Shown: positions 38,073-48,154 of the stretch, piece by piece
Layout of the letters: each line of letters starts with the position of its first letter
How positions within the stretch are numbered: position 1 is the first letter of the stretch
Assembly (NCBI RefSeq): GCF_000495915.1
Contig: NZ_AOFQ01000052.1
Coordinates: 1 to 64,000 of the forward strand
Direction: 5' to 3'
DNA length: 64,000 bases
Origin: Stutzerimonas chloritidismutans AW-1
Lineage (GTDB): Bacteria > Pseudomonadota > Gammaproteobacteria > Pseudomonadales > Pseudomonadaceae
The notes under the pieces: generated by a model
Databases searched by the model: none
What the model saw: only the letters and a program-made list of their open reading frames with translations
What the model was told of the DNA's origin: nothing
Position numbers and translations under genes: made by a program

Positions 38073-38105
38073 ACGAAAACGCCGCCCGATGGGCGGCGTT
38101 TTCGT
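38073..38105. terminator. Bidirectional Rho-independent terminator
   Basis: Perfect 15-bp arms ACGAAAACGCCGCCC / GGGCGGCGTTTTCGT with a GAT loop, between rhlE (+) and the convergent efflux operon (-). Confidence 0.88.
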
Positions 38106-38155
38106 ATCTGCGTGTTGTCGGCGGTGGTCGTACTGCAAGCGACCACCGCATCGCC

Positions 38156-39580
38156 TCATTCCTCTTGCGGCTGCGCCTGCACCGCGTCCTGCCAGCCGCC
38201 ACCCAGCGCCTTGAACAGATTGACCTCGCTGGTCATCTGCGCCAGGCGATCGGTGATCAGTTGCTGCTGCACGCTGAACAGCTGGCGCTGCGCATCGAGC
38301 ACGGTCAGGTAGCTGTCGATGCCCGTGCGATAGCGGCGCTCGGCGAGGTTGTAGTAGTCCTCGCTGGTCTCCAACAAATCACGCTGCGCCTGCACCTGCC
38401 GCGTGTAGGTGGCCTGAGCCGCCAGCCCGTCGGCCACTTCGCGGAAGGCGGTCTGGATCGCTTTCTCGTATTGCGCGACCTGGATGTTCTTGCTGATCTG
38501 CGCGTAGTCCAGATTCGCCCGCAGTTGGCCAGCATTGAAGATCGGCACACTGATGCTCGGCGAGAAGCTCCAGTAACCGGAGCCGCCGTCGAACAGGCCG
38601 GACAACTCGCTGCTCGCCGAACCCGCTGCGCCGGTCAGGCTGATGCGCGGAAAGAACGCCGCACGGGCTGCGCCGATGCTGGCATTGACAGCGCGCAGTT
38701 GATATTCAGCCTGGAGAACATCCGGGCGCTGCTGAAGCAGATCGGAGGGCAGCCCGACCGGCAACGTCGCCAGCTGGGTACGCTCCAGCCCGTCGCCCGA
38801 CTGCAGACCGGCCGGCAGGCTCTGTCCCAGCAACAGCGTCAGCGCATTGCGGTCCTGCGCCACCAGCCGCGTGTACTGCTCGATGTTCACCCGCGCACTG
38901 TCGACAGCGCTGCGCGCCTGACGCAGCTCCAGCGCAGAGGCGACCCCGACGTCGAAACTGCGTTGGGTCAGACCAAAGCTCTCTTCATAGGTCTTCAGCG
39001 TATCGCGGGTGACCTGCAGCAATGCCTGGTCGGCCTGCAAGGTCAGCCAGGCATTGGCGACACTGGCGATCAGACTGATCTGGGTGCTGCGCTGGGCGGC
39101 CTCGCTGGCGAAGAACTCTTCCAGCGCCTGGTCGCGCAGGCTGCGCAGGCGACCGAACAGGTCCAGCTCCCAGGACACACCGAACGTGGCGCTGTACTGG
39201 CTGCTGATGGCCGGCTCGCCACTCATGTTCAGATCGCCAGGGGTGCGGCTGCGCGTCCCCGCGCCGTCGGCACTCACCGCCGGCAGCACATCGGCGCGCT
39301 GCACGCGATACAGCGCGCGATAGGCATCGACGTTGAGCGCCGCCACACGCAGGTCACGGTTGTTCTCCAGCGCCACCTCGATCAACTGCTGCAGTGCCGG
39401 ATCACGGAAGAACTCGCGCCAGCCAAGCGCGCGCTCGGACGCCTGCGTCGCGTCTTGCGGATAGGCCTTGCCTTGCGGCCAGGCGGCCGCGACCGGTGCG
39501 TCCGGACGTTCGTAGTCAGGGATCAGCGAGCAACCGCCCAGCGCCGCCATCAGCGCCAGGCTCAACAGAGACTTGTGCAT
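38156..39580 (-). CDS. Outer-membrane channel lipoprotein of RND efflux system (OprM/TtgC-like)
   Basis: The 474-aa outer membrane factor has a lipoprotein signal ([17 protein letters not shown]) and the start of the mature chain typical of OprM relatives ([19 protein letters not shown]). It carries two tandem OEP repeats with [17 protein letters not shown] and [37 protein letters not shown]. It forms the trimeric exit duct of the tripartite pump. Its start codon overlaps the stop of the pump gene by one base (TGATG), so the two are translationally coupled. Confidence 0.92.
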   Translation of the reverse strand: MHKSLLSLALMAALGGCSLIPDYERPDAPVAAAWPQGKAYPQDATQASERALGWREFFRDPALQQLIEVALENNRDLRVAALNVDAYRALYRVQRADVLPAVSADGAGTRSRTPGDLNMSGEPAISSQYSATFGVSWELDLFGRLRSLRDQALEEFFASEAAQRSTQISLIASVANAWLTLQADQALLQVTRDTLKTYEESFGLTQRSFDVGVASALELRQARSAVDSARVNIEQYTRLVAQDRNALTLLLGQSLPAGLQSGDGLERTQLATLPVGLPSDLLQQRPDVLQAEYQLRAVNASIGAARAAFFPRISLTGAAGSASSELSGLFDGGSGYWSFSPSISVPIFNAGQLRANLDYAQISKNIQVAQYEKAIQTAFREVADGLAAQATYTRQVQAQRDLLETSEDYYNLAERRYRTGIDSYLTVLDAQRQLFSVQQQLITDRLAQMTSEVNLFKALGGGWQDAVQAQPQEE

Positions 39581-42500
39581 CACTGCGAATCCTCCTTCAC
39601 ACCCTCGTTGGCGGACTTCGAGCGGTCGAAGAACGTGCAGATCATTACGTAGAACAGTGGAATCCAGAAGATCGCCAGTATCGCGGCGGTCAACATGCCG
39701 CCGATCACACCGGTACCAATCGCGTGCTTGCTGCCCGCACCGGCGCCAGACGCAATCGCCAGAGGCACCACGCCGAGAATGAACGCCAGCGAGGTCATGA
39801 TGATCGGCCGCAGACGCATGCGGCACGCCTGCAGCGCGGCATCGGCGTAGCTCATCCCCTGCTCGTGCAGCGCCTTGGCGAACTCGACGATGAGGATCGC
39901 GTTACGCGCCGACAGACCGATGGTGGTGACCAGGCCCACCTGGAAGAACACCTCGTTGGACAGCCCGCGCAGCAAGGTGAAGGCCAGCGCCCCGACGATA
40001 CCCAGCGGCACGACCAGCATGACCGAGAACGGAATCGACCAGCTCTCGTACAGGGCCGCCAGGCAGAGGAACACCACCAGCAGCGACAGGGCATAGAGCG
40101 CCAGCGTCTGCGATCCCGCCAGACGTTCCTCGTAGGACTGACCTGTCCAGGAATAGCCGACTCCAGGTGGCAGCTGGGCGGCGATGCGTTCGACCTCGGC
40201 CATGGCATCACCGGAGCTGTAGCCAGGGGCCGGCTCACCGAGCATCTCGATCGCACTGACGCCGTTGAAACGCGACAGCTTCGGCGAACCGTAGGTCCAC
40301 TCACCGCTGGCGAAGGCGCTGAACGGAACCATCTCGCCAGCGTCGTTGCGCACGTACCACTTCTGCAAATCCTCAGGGCTCATGCGCGCGTCCGGAACGC
40401 CCTGCAAATACACCTTCTTCACCCGACCTCGATCGATAAAGTCGTTGACGTAGCGGCCACCCCAGGCAATCGACAGCGTGCTGTTGATGTCCGCCAGAGA
40501 GATACCCAATACCCGCGCCTTCTCGTCGTCGATCAGAACCTGATACTGCGGCTCATCGCGCAGGGTATTGGGCCGCACCCGGGTGAGCACCGGACTCTGG
40601 CTGGCCAGCTGGAGGAACTTGTCGCGGGCCTGCTGCAGCACTTCCTGGCCAACGCCGGCGCGGTCCTGCAGGAACAGGTTGAAACCGGTGGCATTACCCA
40701 GCTCCATCACCGCAGGCGGCGCAAAGGCGAACACCTGGGCGTCACGGAAACTGGCGAAATGCTGCTGCGCACGCTGGGCCAGGGCGAACACGCTGTCTTC
40801 CTCGTCGGTCCGCTCGCTCCAGGGCTTCAGGCCGATGAAGGCGATACCCGAGCTCTGGCCGCGGCCGGCGAAGCTGAAGCCGGTCACGGTAAAGACGGAA
40901 CGAACGATGTCGCTCTCCTCTTCCAGCAGATAGCTGCGCATGGCGTCGATGCTCTGCTGGGTGCGCTCGGCGGTAGAGCCCGACGGAGTCATTACCTGGG
41001 CGAACAGGACGCCCTGGTCCTCTTCCGGCAGGAAGGCGCTGGGAATGCGGTTGAACAGCACCACCATGACGCCGACGATAAGCACATACAGCAGCAGGAA
41101 CGGTGCCTTGCGCTTGAGCACGGCCCTCACGCCGCGCTCGTAGCCGTTCACGCTGCGATCGAAGGTGCGATTGAACCAGCCGAAGAATCCGCCTTTCTCG
41201 TGGTGATCATCCTTGTCGATCGGCTTGAGCAGCGTCGCACACAGCGCCGGCGTGAAGATCAGCGCCATCAGCACCGAGAGCACCATCGCCGAAACGATGG
41301 TGATGGAAAACTGCCGATAGATGACCCCGGTCGAGCCTCCGAAGAAGGCCATCGGCAGCAGTACCGCCGACAGCACCACGCCAATGCCGATCAGCGCGCC
41401 CTGGATCTGGCCCATGGACTTGCGCGTCGCCTCCAGAGGCGAGAGCCCTTCTTCGCGCATCACCCGTTCGACGTTCTCCACCACCACGATGGCATCGTCG
41501 ACCAGCAGGCCGATGGCCAGAATCATGGCGAACATGGTCAGGGTATTGATGCTGAAACCGAACACCGCCAGCACGCCAAAGGTACCCAGCAGCACCACCG
41601 GCACCGCGAGCGTCGGAACCAGCGTCGCGCGGAAGTTCTGCAGGAACAGGTACATCACCAGGAACACCAGCACGAACGCCTCGAGCAGCGTGTGCATGAC
41701 GCCGGTGATGGACGCAGAGATGACCGGCGTGGTGTCGTAGGGATAGACCACGTCGACACCCGGCGGGAAGAACGGCTTGAGCTCCTCGATGGTCTTGCGC
41801 ACGCCTTCGACGGTATCCAGCGCGTTGGCGCCGGTTGCCAGCTTCAGCGCCAGGCCGGCGGCCGGCTTGCCGTTGAAGTGCGCGCTGACCGAATAGTTTT
41901 CGCCCCCCAGCTCGACCTTGGCGACATCACCCAGACGCACCTGCGAGCCGTCGCTGTTGACCTTGAGCAGGATGTTGCGGAACTGCTCCGGAGTCTGCAG
42001 GCGGGTCTTGCCGATCACCGTGGCGTTGAGCTGCTGCCCGGGCAGCGCCGGCAAGCCACCCAGCTGACCGGACGAGATCTGGACGTTCTGCGCCTGGATC
42101 GCCGAGCTGACGTCCACCGGGGTCAGGCTGAAGTTGTTCAGCTTCGCCGGATCGAGCCAGATGCGCATCGCGTACTGGGCACCGAATACCTGGAAGTCGC
42201 CGACGCCCTTGGTGCGCGAGATCGGGTCCTGCATGTTGGCGACGATGTAGTTCGCCAGGTCACGCTGGTCGAGACTGCCGTCGGTGGAAACCAGGCCGAT
42301 CACGATCAGGAAGTTGCGCACCGCCTTGGTGACGCGAATACCCTGCTGCTGAACCTCCTGCGGCAGCAGCGGCGTCGCCAGCTGCAGCTTGTTCTGCACC
42401 TGAACCTGGGCGATATCGGGGTTGGTGCCCTGATCGAAGGTCACGGTAATGGTCATGCTGCCGTCGGAGTTGCTCTCCGAGGAGATGTAGCGCAGCCCGT

Positions 42501-42717
42501 CGATGCCGTTGAGCTGCTGCTCGATGACCTGCACCACGGTGTCCTGCACCGTCTGCGCCGAGGCGCCCGGGTAGCTGACGGAAATGCCGACCGCAGGCGC
42601 GGCGATGCTCGGGTACTGGTTGACCGGCAACTTGAGAATGGACAGCCCGCCGGCGAGCATGATCACCAGGGCGATCACCCAGGCGAAGATCGGCCGGTCG
42701 ATAAAGAACTTGGACAT
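39580..42717 (-). CDS. RND multidrug efflux pump, inner-membrane subunit (MexB/TtgB-like, HAE1 family)
   Basis: The 1045-aa proton-driven pump begins [27 protein letters not shown], the conserved HAE1 N-terminus. Residues of the proton relay are visible in the helix-4 region ([18 protein letters not shown]). Porter-domain motifs include [21 protein letters not shown] and [20 protein letters not shown], and late helices carry [21 protein letters not shown]. The size and sequence fit the AcrB/MexB/TtgB group with broad drug and solvent specificity. It is the middle gene of a three-gene operon. Confidence 0.94.
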   Translation of the reverse strand: MSKFFIDRPIFAWVIALVIMLAGGLSILKLPVNQYPSIAAPAVGISVSYPGASAQTVQDTVVQVIEQQLNGIDGLRYISSESNSDGSMTITVTFDQGTNPDIAQVQVQNKLQLATPLLPQEVQQQGIRVTKAVRNFLIVIGLVSTDGSLDQRDLANYIVANMQDPISRTKGVGDFQVFGAQYAMRIWLDPAKLNNFSLTPVDVSSAIQAQNVQISSGQLGGLPALPGQQLNATVIGKTRLQTPEQFRNILLKVNSDGSQVRLGDVAKVELGGENYSVSAHFNGKPAAGLALKLATGANALDTVEGVRKTIEELKPFFPPGVDVVYPYDTTPVISASITGVMHTLLEAFVLVFLVMYLFLQNFRATLVPTLAVPVVLLGTFGVLAVFGFSINTLTMFAMILAIGLLVDDAIVVVENVERVMREEGLSPLEATRKSMGQIQGALIGIGVVLSAVLLPMAFFGGSTGVIYRQFSITIVSAMVLSVLMALIFTPALCATLLKPIDKDDHHEKGGFFGWFNRTFDRSVNGYERGVRAVLKRKAPFLLLYVLIVGVMVVLFNRIPSAFLPEEDQGVLFAQVMTPSGSTAERTQQSIDAMRSYLLEEESDIVRSVFTVTGFSFAGRGQSSGIAFIGLKPWSERTDEEDSVFALAQRAQQHFASFRDAQVFAFAPPAVMELGNATGFNLFLQDRAGVGQEVLQQARDKFLQLASQSPVLTRVRPNTLRDEPQYQVLIDDEKARVLGISLADINSTLSIAWGGRYVNDFIDRGRVKKVYLQGVPDARMSPEDLQKWYVRNDAGEMVPFSAFASGEWTYGSPKLSRFNGVSAIEMLGEPAPGYSSGDAMAEVERIAAQLPPGVGYSWTGQSYEERLAGSQTLALYALSLLVVFLCLAALYESWSIPFSVMLVVPLGIVGALAFTLLRGLSNEVFFQVGLVTTIGLSARNAILIVEFAKALHEQGMSYADAALQACRMRLRPIIMTSLAFILGVVPLAIASGAGAGSKHAIGTGVIGGMLTAAILAIFWIPLFYVMICTFFDRSKSANEGVKEDSQ

Positions 42718-42731
42718 GGATTAGAAACCCC

Positions 42732-43874
42732 TCAGCCTTCTTGGCCTTGGGGTTGTGCAGACACCCCACCGCGATTATCGACATTGGTCGCCGGAGCCAC
42801 CTCGACCTCGACCCCCGGCTGGATGAACTGCAGGCCTTCGGTGATCACGCGATCGCCCGGCTGCAGGCCTTCGCCGACCAGCCAGCGATTGCCCACGGCG
42901 CGCTCGGTCTTGATCGGGCGCACTTCCACCTTGTTCTCGGCATTGACCACCATGGCGGTCGGGTCACCCTTGGTGTTGCGCGTGACGCCCTGCTGCGGAA
43001 CCAGGATCGCCTCGCTCTTCATGCCGGCCACCAGCTGCGCATGGACGAACATGCCCGGCAGCAGATTCTTGTCCGGATTCGGGAATACGGCGCGCAGGGT
43101 CACCGAGCCGGTACCGGCATCCACCGTGACTTCGCTGAATTCGAGTTTGCCTTCGTGACCGTAATCGCTGCCATCCTCCAGTTTGAGGGTGACCTTGGCC
43201 GCGTTATCGCCAGACTTCTGCAGACGACCCTCGGCCAGGTCGCGCCGCAGCGCTAGCAGGTCTCGGGCCGGCTGGGTCACGTCGACATAGATCGGGTCAA
43301 GCTGCTGAATGGTCGCCAGCTCCTGCGCCTGACCGTTGCTGACCAGCGCACCCTCGGTCACCGCGGAACGGCCGATCCGGCCGGAAATCGGCGCCAGCAC
43401 CTTGGTGTAGCGGACGTCGATCCGCGCGCGCTCCAGCTCCGCTTCGGCCTGCAGGCTGGCGGCCCGCGCCTCGTCATAGGCCTGCTTGCTGACGGCCTGA
43501 TCCTTGACCAGCTCGGCGTAGCGATCGGCCAGCGACTTGCTGGAAGCGACGCTCGCCTGAGCACTCTTCAGCGTGGCCTCGTACACCGACGCATCGATCT
43601 GATAGAGCTGTTGCCCAGCCTTGACGTCGCTGCCTTCGGTGAACAGACGCTTCTGGATGATGCCGTTGACCTGTGGCCGCACCTCGGCGATGCGGTAGGC
43701 GCGGGTACGCCCGGGCAGCTCGGTGGTTACCGCGAACGGCTCTGCCTGCAGGGTCACGATACCCACCTTGGGCTTCTGCTGGGCCGGTGGGGCGGCTTCT
43801 TCCTGACAGCCGGCCAGGAAAACAGCCATGGCGAGAATGGACATCAGGGCAGCATTGGCTGACTTGATTGGCAT
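42732..43874 (-). CDS. RND efflux periplasmic adaptor lipoprotein (MexA/TtgA-like)
   Basis: The 380-aa membrane fusion protein has a lipoprotein signal (MPIKSANAALMSILAMAVFLAGC). Its lipoyl half-motifs (GRTRAYRIAEVRPQVNGIIQKRLFTEGSDVKAGQQLYQID and later GRIGRSAVTEGALVSNGQ) flank a coiled-coil hairpin (about residues 100-170), followed by beta-barrel and membrane-proximal domains. It is the first gene of the operon, 14 bp before the pump. Start ATG 43874 is preceded by AAGAGGT. The frame extends upstream to 44045 but that part overlaps the promoter/operator. Confidence 0.92.
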   Translation of the reverse strand: MPIKSANAALMSILAMAVFLAGCQEEAAPPAQQKPKVGIVTLQAEPFAVTTELPGRTRAYRIAEVRPQVNGIIQKRLFTEGSDVKAGQQLYQIDASVYEATLKSAQASVASSKSLADRYAELVKDQAVSKQAYDEARAASLQAEAELERARIDVRYTKVLAPISGRIGRSAVTEGALVSNGQAQELATIQQLDPIYVDVTQPARDLLALRRDLAEGRLQKSGDNAAKVTLKLEDGSDYGHEGKLEFSEVTVDAGTGSVTLRAVFPNPDKNLLPGMFVHAQLVAGMKSEAILVPQQGVTRNTKGDPTAMVVNAENKVEVRPIKTERAVGNRWLVGEGLQPGDRVITEGLQFIQPGVEVEVAPATNVDNRGGVSAQPQGQEG

Positions 43875-43950
43875 GGTTAGACCTCTTGAAAACCTGGCAG
43901 GCGGGAATGGGCAACAGCGCGCCGCAGACGCGGAGAGCGGAATGGGCCGA

Positions 43951-43980
43951 AATATACTTACATCCATGACTGTCTGTAAA
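43951..43980 (-). promoter_or_regulatory. Efflux-operon promoter overlapped by a TtgR/AcrR-type operator
   Basis: On the minus strand, TTTACA (complement of 43975-43980) is followed by about 17-18 bases and TATATT (complement of 43951-43956), a plausible promoter. The element 43953-43980 contains TTTACA, GTCATGGATGTAAGTATA. From memory this is close to the P. putida ttgABC operator bound by TtgR (core CCATGAATGTAAGTATA), and it overlaps the promoter in the same way. No TetR-type repressor gene is adjacent. Confidence 0.7.
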
Positions 43981-44094
43981 CCTGAAAAGACTCGTCGGCC
44001 CTGCCGCAAATGTTGCAAAAGGTGCGTCATAGACCCATTCGACACAGGTTTGTCCGCTGTGCAAGAAGCGTTGATACATATCCTGGCAAACGCA

Positions 44095-44119
44095 GAACGC
44101 CGGCAAGATGCCGGCGTTC
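44095..44119 (-). terminator. Hairpin after the yceI gene, probable terminator
   Basis: Arms GAACGCCGGC / GCCGGCGTTC with a five-base loop lie 19 bp past the yceI stop. On the minus strand it is followed by TGCGTTTG, a weak T-rich tail. Confidence 0.55.
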
Positions 44120-44137
44120 GGGTTCCACGGGGAGCGT

Positions 44138-44713
44138 TTACTTGCGCACACCTTCGACCGAGATGATCAGATCGACCGTTTGCGACGCCGGCCCGAGGTC
44201 CATCTTGATGTCGAAGTCCTTCAGCGTCAGCGTGGTACTGCCTTCGAAACCGGCACGGTAGCCGCCCCAGGGATCATCACCTTCGCCGATGAACTTGGCA
44301 GCGATCACCACCGATTTGGTCACGCCGTTGAGCGTCAGGTTGCCAGTGATGTCAGCAGTGCCGTCGCCGGTGGACTTCACCGAAGTCGACTCGAAGGTCG
44401 CTGCCGGGTGCTTGTCGACGTTGAGGAAGTCATCGCTGCGCAGGTGCTTGTCGCGCTCGGCGTGGTTGGTATCGACGCTGGCGGTCTTCAACGTGACGTT
44501 GACCTTGCTCGCTTCCGGCTTGTCCGCATCGAAGCTGAAGCTGCCATCGAAATCCTTGAACGTGCCCCACAGCCAGCTGTAGCCGAGGTGGCTGATCTTG
44601 AAATTGACGAAGGCGTGCTGGCCCTGCTTGTCGATGGCGTAGTCGGCAGCAAATGCCTGGCCACCGACCAGTGCGGAACCGAGGACCAGTGCGGCGAGGG
44701 TTTTCTTGAGCAT
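44138..44713 (-). CDS. YceI-family periplasmic protein
   Basis: A 191-aa protein with a signal peptide ([24 protein letters not shown]) and the lipocalin-like YceI barrel: [66 protein letters not shown], and [18 protein letters not shown]. YceI proteins bind isoprenoid or fatty-amide ligands. It follows a cytochrome b561 gene on the same strand with a 25-bp gap, a frequent pairing. ATG 44713 with AGGAG upstream is preferred over TTG 44716. Confidence 0.9.
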   Translation of the reverse strand: MLKKTLAALVLGSALVGGQAFAADYAIDKQGQHAFVNFKISHLGYSWLWGTFKDFDGSFSFDADKPEASKVNVTLKTASVDTNHAERDKHLRSDDFLNVDKHPAATFESTSVKSTGDGTADITGNLTLNGVTKSVVIAAKFIGEGDDPWGGYRAGFEGSTTLTLKDFDIKMDLGPASQTVDLIISVEGVRK

Positions 44714-44738
44714 CAATGGATTCTCCTATCGGGGGTGA

Positions 44739-45293
44739 TTAACCGGCACTACGACCGAGCATGCGCTTGAGTGTCGCGTCGCGGTCGATGAAATGGTGTT
44801 TGAGCGCAGCCAGGGCGTGTACCACGGCGAAGATCACCAGCGCCCAGGCAGCGTATTCGTGAACAATCCCGGCGCTGTCGGCCTGATCGGGGATGGAAGT
44901 GATCAGCGCCGGCACCTCGAACAGGCCGAACACGCTGATCGGCCGGCCATCGGCGGTGGAGATCAGGTAACCCGAGATCATCACCAGGAACAGGCCGAGG
45001 TAGAGCAGGCTGTGACCAAGCCTGGCCGCGATCCGGGTCAGCCGCCCCTGACTCGCCAGCGGCGCCGGCGCAGGGCTGACGAAACGCCAGAGCACCCGCA
45101 GCAGCATGATCAGAAACAGCGCGATGCCAATGCTCTTGTGCAGGTCCGGCGCGGTGCGATACCAGCTGCTGTAGTAGTTCAGCCCAACCATCCAGAAGCC
45201 CAGGCCGAACAGACCGAATACGGCGATGGCCACCAACCAGTGCAAGGCAATGCTGGTCAGCCCATAGTTCGTTGAGGAGTTACGCCAGTGCAT
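44739..45293 (-). CDS. Cytochrome b561
   Basis: The 184-aa four-helix inner-membrane di-heme protein has paired histidines on helices: LTSIALHWLVAIAVFG, YRTAPDLHKSIGIALFLI, GIVHEYAAWALVIFAVVHALAALKHHFIDRD. It carries electrons in the cytoplasmic membrane. Start ATG 45293 has GGAAGA upstream. It forms a probable operon with the yceI gene. Confidence 0.88.
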   Translation of the reverse strand: MHWRNSSTNYGLTSIALHWLVAIAVFGLFGLGFWMVGLNYYSSWYRTAPDLHKSIGIALFLIMLLRVLWRFVSPAPAPLASQGRLTRIAARLGHSLLYLGLFLVMISGYLISTADGRPISVFGLFEVPALITSIPDQADSAGIVHEYAAWALVIFAVVHALAALKHHFIDRDATLKRMLGRSAG

Positions 45294-45454
45294 TGAATCT
45301 TCCTTCAAATTCAGGCCTAGAAGCCTAGCCGGTTACCTATCGGAATAGAGCGCATTTTTTCGCTTTGAAACATCGAGTAAATCGATGACTGATCGCATCA
45401 AGTCATGCCCCAGCGCTTCTGCTAGGCTTCGCGACTCATTGCGGAGGAGTAACG

Positions 45455-46861
45455 ATGAGCCTGAACGACAGCTGGATGCAACGCGACCTTGCCGTACTCT
45501 GGCATCCCTGCACCCAGATGAAAGATCACGAGCAGCTGCCGCTGATTCCGATCCGCCGCGGCGAAGGCGTCTGGCTGGAGGATTTCGACGGCAAGCGATA
45601 CCTGGATGCGGTCAGTTCCTGGTGGGTCAACGTCTTCGGCCATGCCAATCCGCGCATCAATCAGCGCATCAAGGATCAGGTCGACCAACTCGAGCACGTG
45701 ATGCTGGCCGGCTTCAGTCATCAGCCGGTGGTGGAGCTGTCGGAGCGTTTGGTCGCCCTGACACCGGCCGGACTGGACCGCGTCTTCTATACCGACAACG
45801 GTTCGACCGGTATCGAAGTGGCGCTGAAGATGAGCTTTCACTACTGGCGCAACAGCGGACGTGGCCAGAAGCAGCGCTTCGTCACCCTGACCAACAGCTA
45901 TCACGGGGAAACCGTCGCCGCGATGTCGGTGGGTGATGTCGCCCTCTTCACCGACACCTACAAGCCGCTGCTGCTGGACACCTTCAAGGTTCCGAGCCCG
46001 GACTGCTACCTGCGACCCGAGGGTGTGAGCTGGGAAGAGCATTCGCGGCAGATGTTCGCGCACATGGAACAGACCCTTGCCGAGCACCACCAGGACATCG
46101 CCGCGGTCATCGTCGAACCGCTGATTCAGGGCGCCGGCGGCATGCGCATGTACCACCCGATATATCTGAAGCTGCTGCGCGAGGCCTGCGACCGCTACGA
46201 AGTGCACCTCATCCACGACGAGATCGCGGTCGGCTTCGGCCGCACCGGCAGCATGTTCGCCTGCGAGCAGGCTGGCATCACGCCAGACTTCCTCTGCCTG
46301 TCCAAAGCCTTGACCGGCGGCTATCTGCCGATGGCCGCAGTGCTCACCACCGACCGCATGTACCGGGCGTTCTACGACGACTATTCGACGCTGCGCGCCT
46401 TCCTCCATTCGCACACCTACACCGGCAACCCGCTGGCCTGCGCCGCGGCACTGGCGACGCTGGATATCTTCGCCGAAGACAACGTAATCGAAGCGAACAA
46501 GGCGCTGGCCGCGCGCATGGCCAGCGCCACCGCACACCTGGTCGAGCATCCGCACGTGGCCGAAGTCCGCCAGACCGGCATGGCACTGGCTATCGAGATG
46601 GTTCAGGACAAGGCCAGCCGCACGGCCTATCCCTGGCAGGAGCGTCGCGGCCTGAAGGTCTATCAGCACGCGATGGAGCGCGGCGCGCTGTTGCGCCCGC
46701 TCGGCAGTGTGGTGTATTTCCTGCCGCCCTATTGCATCACCGAGGAACAGATCGACTTTCTCGCGGCAGTCGCCACCGAGGGAATCGACATCGCCACCCG
46801 AGATGCCTCCGGGGTATCGGTCCCGGTCGGTCCATACCCAGGCTTCAGAGACCCGGGTTGA
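45455..46861 (+). CDS. bioA: Adenosylmethionine-8-amino-7-oxononanoate aminotransferase
   Basis: The 468-aa class III PLP aminotransferase of biotin synthesis uses SAM as amino donor. Motifs are LAVLWHPCTQMKDHEQLP near the start, SSWWVNVFGHANPRI, FYTDNGSTGIEVALKMSFHYW, SYHGETVAAMSVGD, HLIHDEIAVGFGRTGSMFACE and the PLP lysine in LCLSKALTGGYLPMA. GGAGGAG precedes the ATG. It is separated from the rest of the biotin genes and divergent from cytochrome b561. Confidence 0.95.
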   Translation: MSLNDSWMQRDLAVLWHPCTQMKDHEQLPLIPIRRGEGVWLEDFDGKRYLDAVSSWWVNVFGHANPRINQRIKDQVDQLEHVMLAGFSHQPVVELSERLVALTPAGLDRVFYTDNGSTGIEVALKMSFHYWRNSGRGQKQRFVTLTNSYHGETVAAMSVGDVALFTDTYKPLLLDTFKVPSPDCYLRPEGVSWEEHSRQMFAHMEQTLAEHHQDIAAVIVEPLIQGAGGMRMYHPIYLKLLREACDRYEVHLIHDEIAVGFGRTGSMFACEQAGITPDFLCLSKALTGGYLPMAAVLTTDRMYRAFYDDYSTLRAFLHSHTYTGNPLACAAALATLDIFAEDNVIEANKALAARMASATAHLVEHPHVAEVRQTGMALAIEMVQDKASRTAYPWQERRGLKVYQHAMERGALLRPLGSVVYFLPPYCITEEQIDFLAAVATEGIDIATRDASGVSVPVGPYPGFRDPG

Positions 46862-46942
46862 TGTGGAGCATCGGCAGCCTGCGAGCCAGGCTGCCGATGC
46901 TTTAGACTTGCCGCTTCCAACTCGCCGCCTGCAGCTGCCTCC

Positions 46943-47659
46943 ATGCGCCTATCCCGTTTTTTCATCGACGCCCCCCTTTCCCTTGGCCAGCACCCACTGC
47001 CTGACGCATCGGCCCACTACATCAGCAGGGTGCTGCGGCTTTCGGCCGGCAGCGCGGTTCAGCTGTTCGATGGCAGCGGCAGTGAATTTCGCGGCGAACT
47101 GCTGGAAGTCGGCAAGAAGTCCGTCACCGTCGAACTGCACGAACGCCTGACGGGGATGCCAGAGTCACCTCTACAGATCCACCTCGGGCAGGGTCTTTCC
47201 CGCGGCGAACGGATGGATTGGGCCATTCAGAAGGCCACCGAGCTAGGCGTAACGCAGATCACGCCCATCGTCAGCGAGCGTTGCGAAGTGCGCCTCAACG
47301 ATGAGCGTGCCGACAAACGTCTGGCCCATTGGCGGCAGATCGCGATCAGCGCCTGCGAGCAATGCGGCCGGTCGGTACTGCCGGTCATCCACCCGCCAAT
47401 CAGCCTGCGTGACTGGTTGCCTGTCGAGGCAGACCTGAAGCTCGTGCTGCATCCAGTGGCCGCGCCGCTGACGAGCCATGCCAGACCGCAGACACTGGCT
47501 TTCCTGATCGGTCCGGAAGGAGGCTTGAGCGAGAGCGAAGTCGAACAAGCAGCCAATCAAGGGTTTCAGCCTGCTCGACTCGGCCCGCGAGTGCTGCGCA
47601 CCGAGACCGCTCCGGTGGTGGCGCTGAGCGTGGCACAGCAGCTCTGGGGCGATTTCTGA
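46943..47659 (+). CDS. rsmE: 16S rRNA m3U1498 methyltransferase RsmE
   Basis: The 238-aa SPOUT-class methyltransferase carries a PUA-like N-terminal domain (HYISRVLRLSAGSAVQLFDGSGSEF) and the trefoil-knot SAM site near the C-terminus (LAFLIGPEGGLSESEVEQA, PARLGPRVLRTETAPVVAL). Its start lies about 80 bp downstream of bioA on the same strand. No clear Shine-Dalgarno is visible before the ATG (CTGCCTCC). Confidence 0.94.
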   Translation: MRLSRFFIDAPLSLGQHPLPDASAHYISRVLRLSAGSAVQLFDGSGSEFRGELLEVGKKSVTVELHERLTGMPESPLQIHLGQGLSRGERMDWAIQKATELGVTQITPIVSERCEVRLNDERADKRLAHWRQIAISACEQCGRSVLPVIHPPISLRDWLPVEADLKLVLHPVAAPLTSHARPQTLAFLIGPEGGLSESEVEQAANQGFQPARLGPRVLRTETAPVVALSVAQQLWGDF

Positions 47660-47683
47660 CGACGTACCGGGTGGCGGCCTCGA

Positions 47684-48154
47684 TCAGATCAGGCCAGCAT
47701 CGGCGAGCTTCTGCTCCAGACCGATCAGATCGGGGATTCGCGGCTGCACGTCGCCAAGGTTGACCGCATCCAGTTCGAGCGGGGCAAGCGTCACATCCGC
47801 GCGCGCGAGGCTGGCGTCGACCTTGATCGAGTGCGGGATGCCCTGCACCAGCAGCGCGATGAACTTGACGTGGTCGCGCCCACCAACCGCGTTGAGCACG
47901 GCAACCCGCGCCGAACTGCCAACCGGTTGTGCCTGGCCGCTGGACGCGGCCTCGAACGACAGCAATGGTAGGCTCAGGTCACGCCACTGCACCTGCCCGA
48001 GAAACCATGCGGGCATGCCCTGCACCGCTTGCGGAGCGCGATAGGGAATCAGCTCGGCGACGGCCACGTTGGGCACCAGCAATACGCGATCGGCGAGCGG
48101 CATCAGCAGCCCGGTGAGGCTTTCCGCCTCCGGAGAAACGACCATTTGACTCAT
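47684..48154 (-). CDS. chpC: Pil-Chp CheW-like coupling protein ChpC
   Basis: A 156-aa single CheW-type domain (LLMPLADRVLLVPNVAVAELIPYR, WFLGQVQWRDLSLPLLSFE, IPDLIGLEQKLADAGLI). In P. aeruginosa ChpC is a second linker of the type IV pilus chemosensory system and may connect extra receptors to ChpA. Its start overlaps the chpB stop. It is the last gene of the cluster here; chpD and chpE are not present. Confidence 0.85.
   Translation of the reverse strand: MSQMVVSPEAESLTGLLMPLADRVLLVPNVAVAELIPYRAPQAVQGMPAWFLGQVQWRDLSLPLLSFEAASSGQAQPVGSSARVAVLNAVGGRDHVKFIALLVQGIPHSIKVDASLARADVTLAPLELDAVNLGDVQPRIPDLIGLEQKLADAGLI

Noticed and set aside
39394-43158. Open frame of more than 1200 codons on the plus strand opposite the efflux genes
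   Set aside because: It mirrors the conserved RND pump and adaptor coding sequence; the composition is Arg/His/Gln-rich with no domain.
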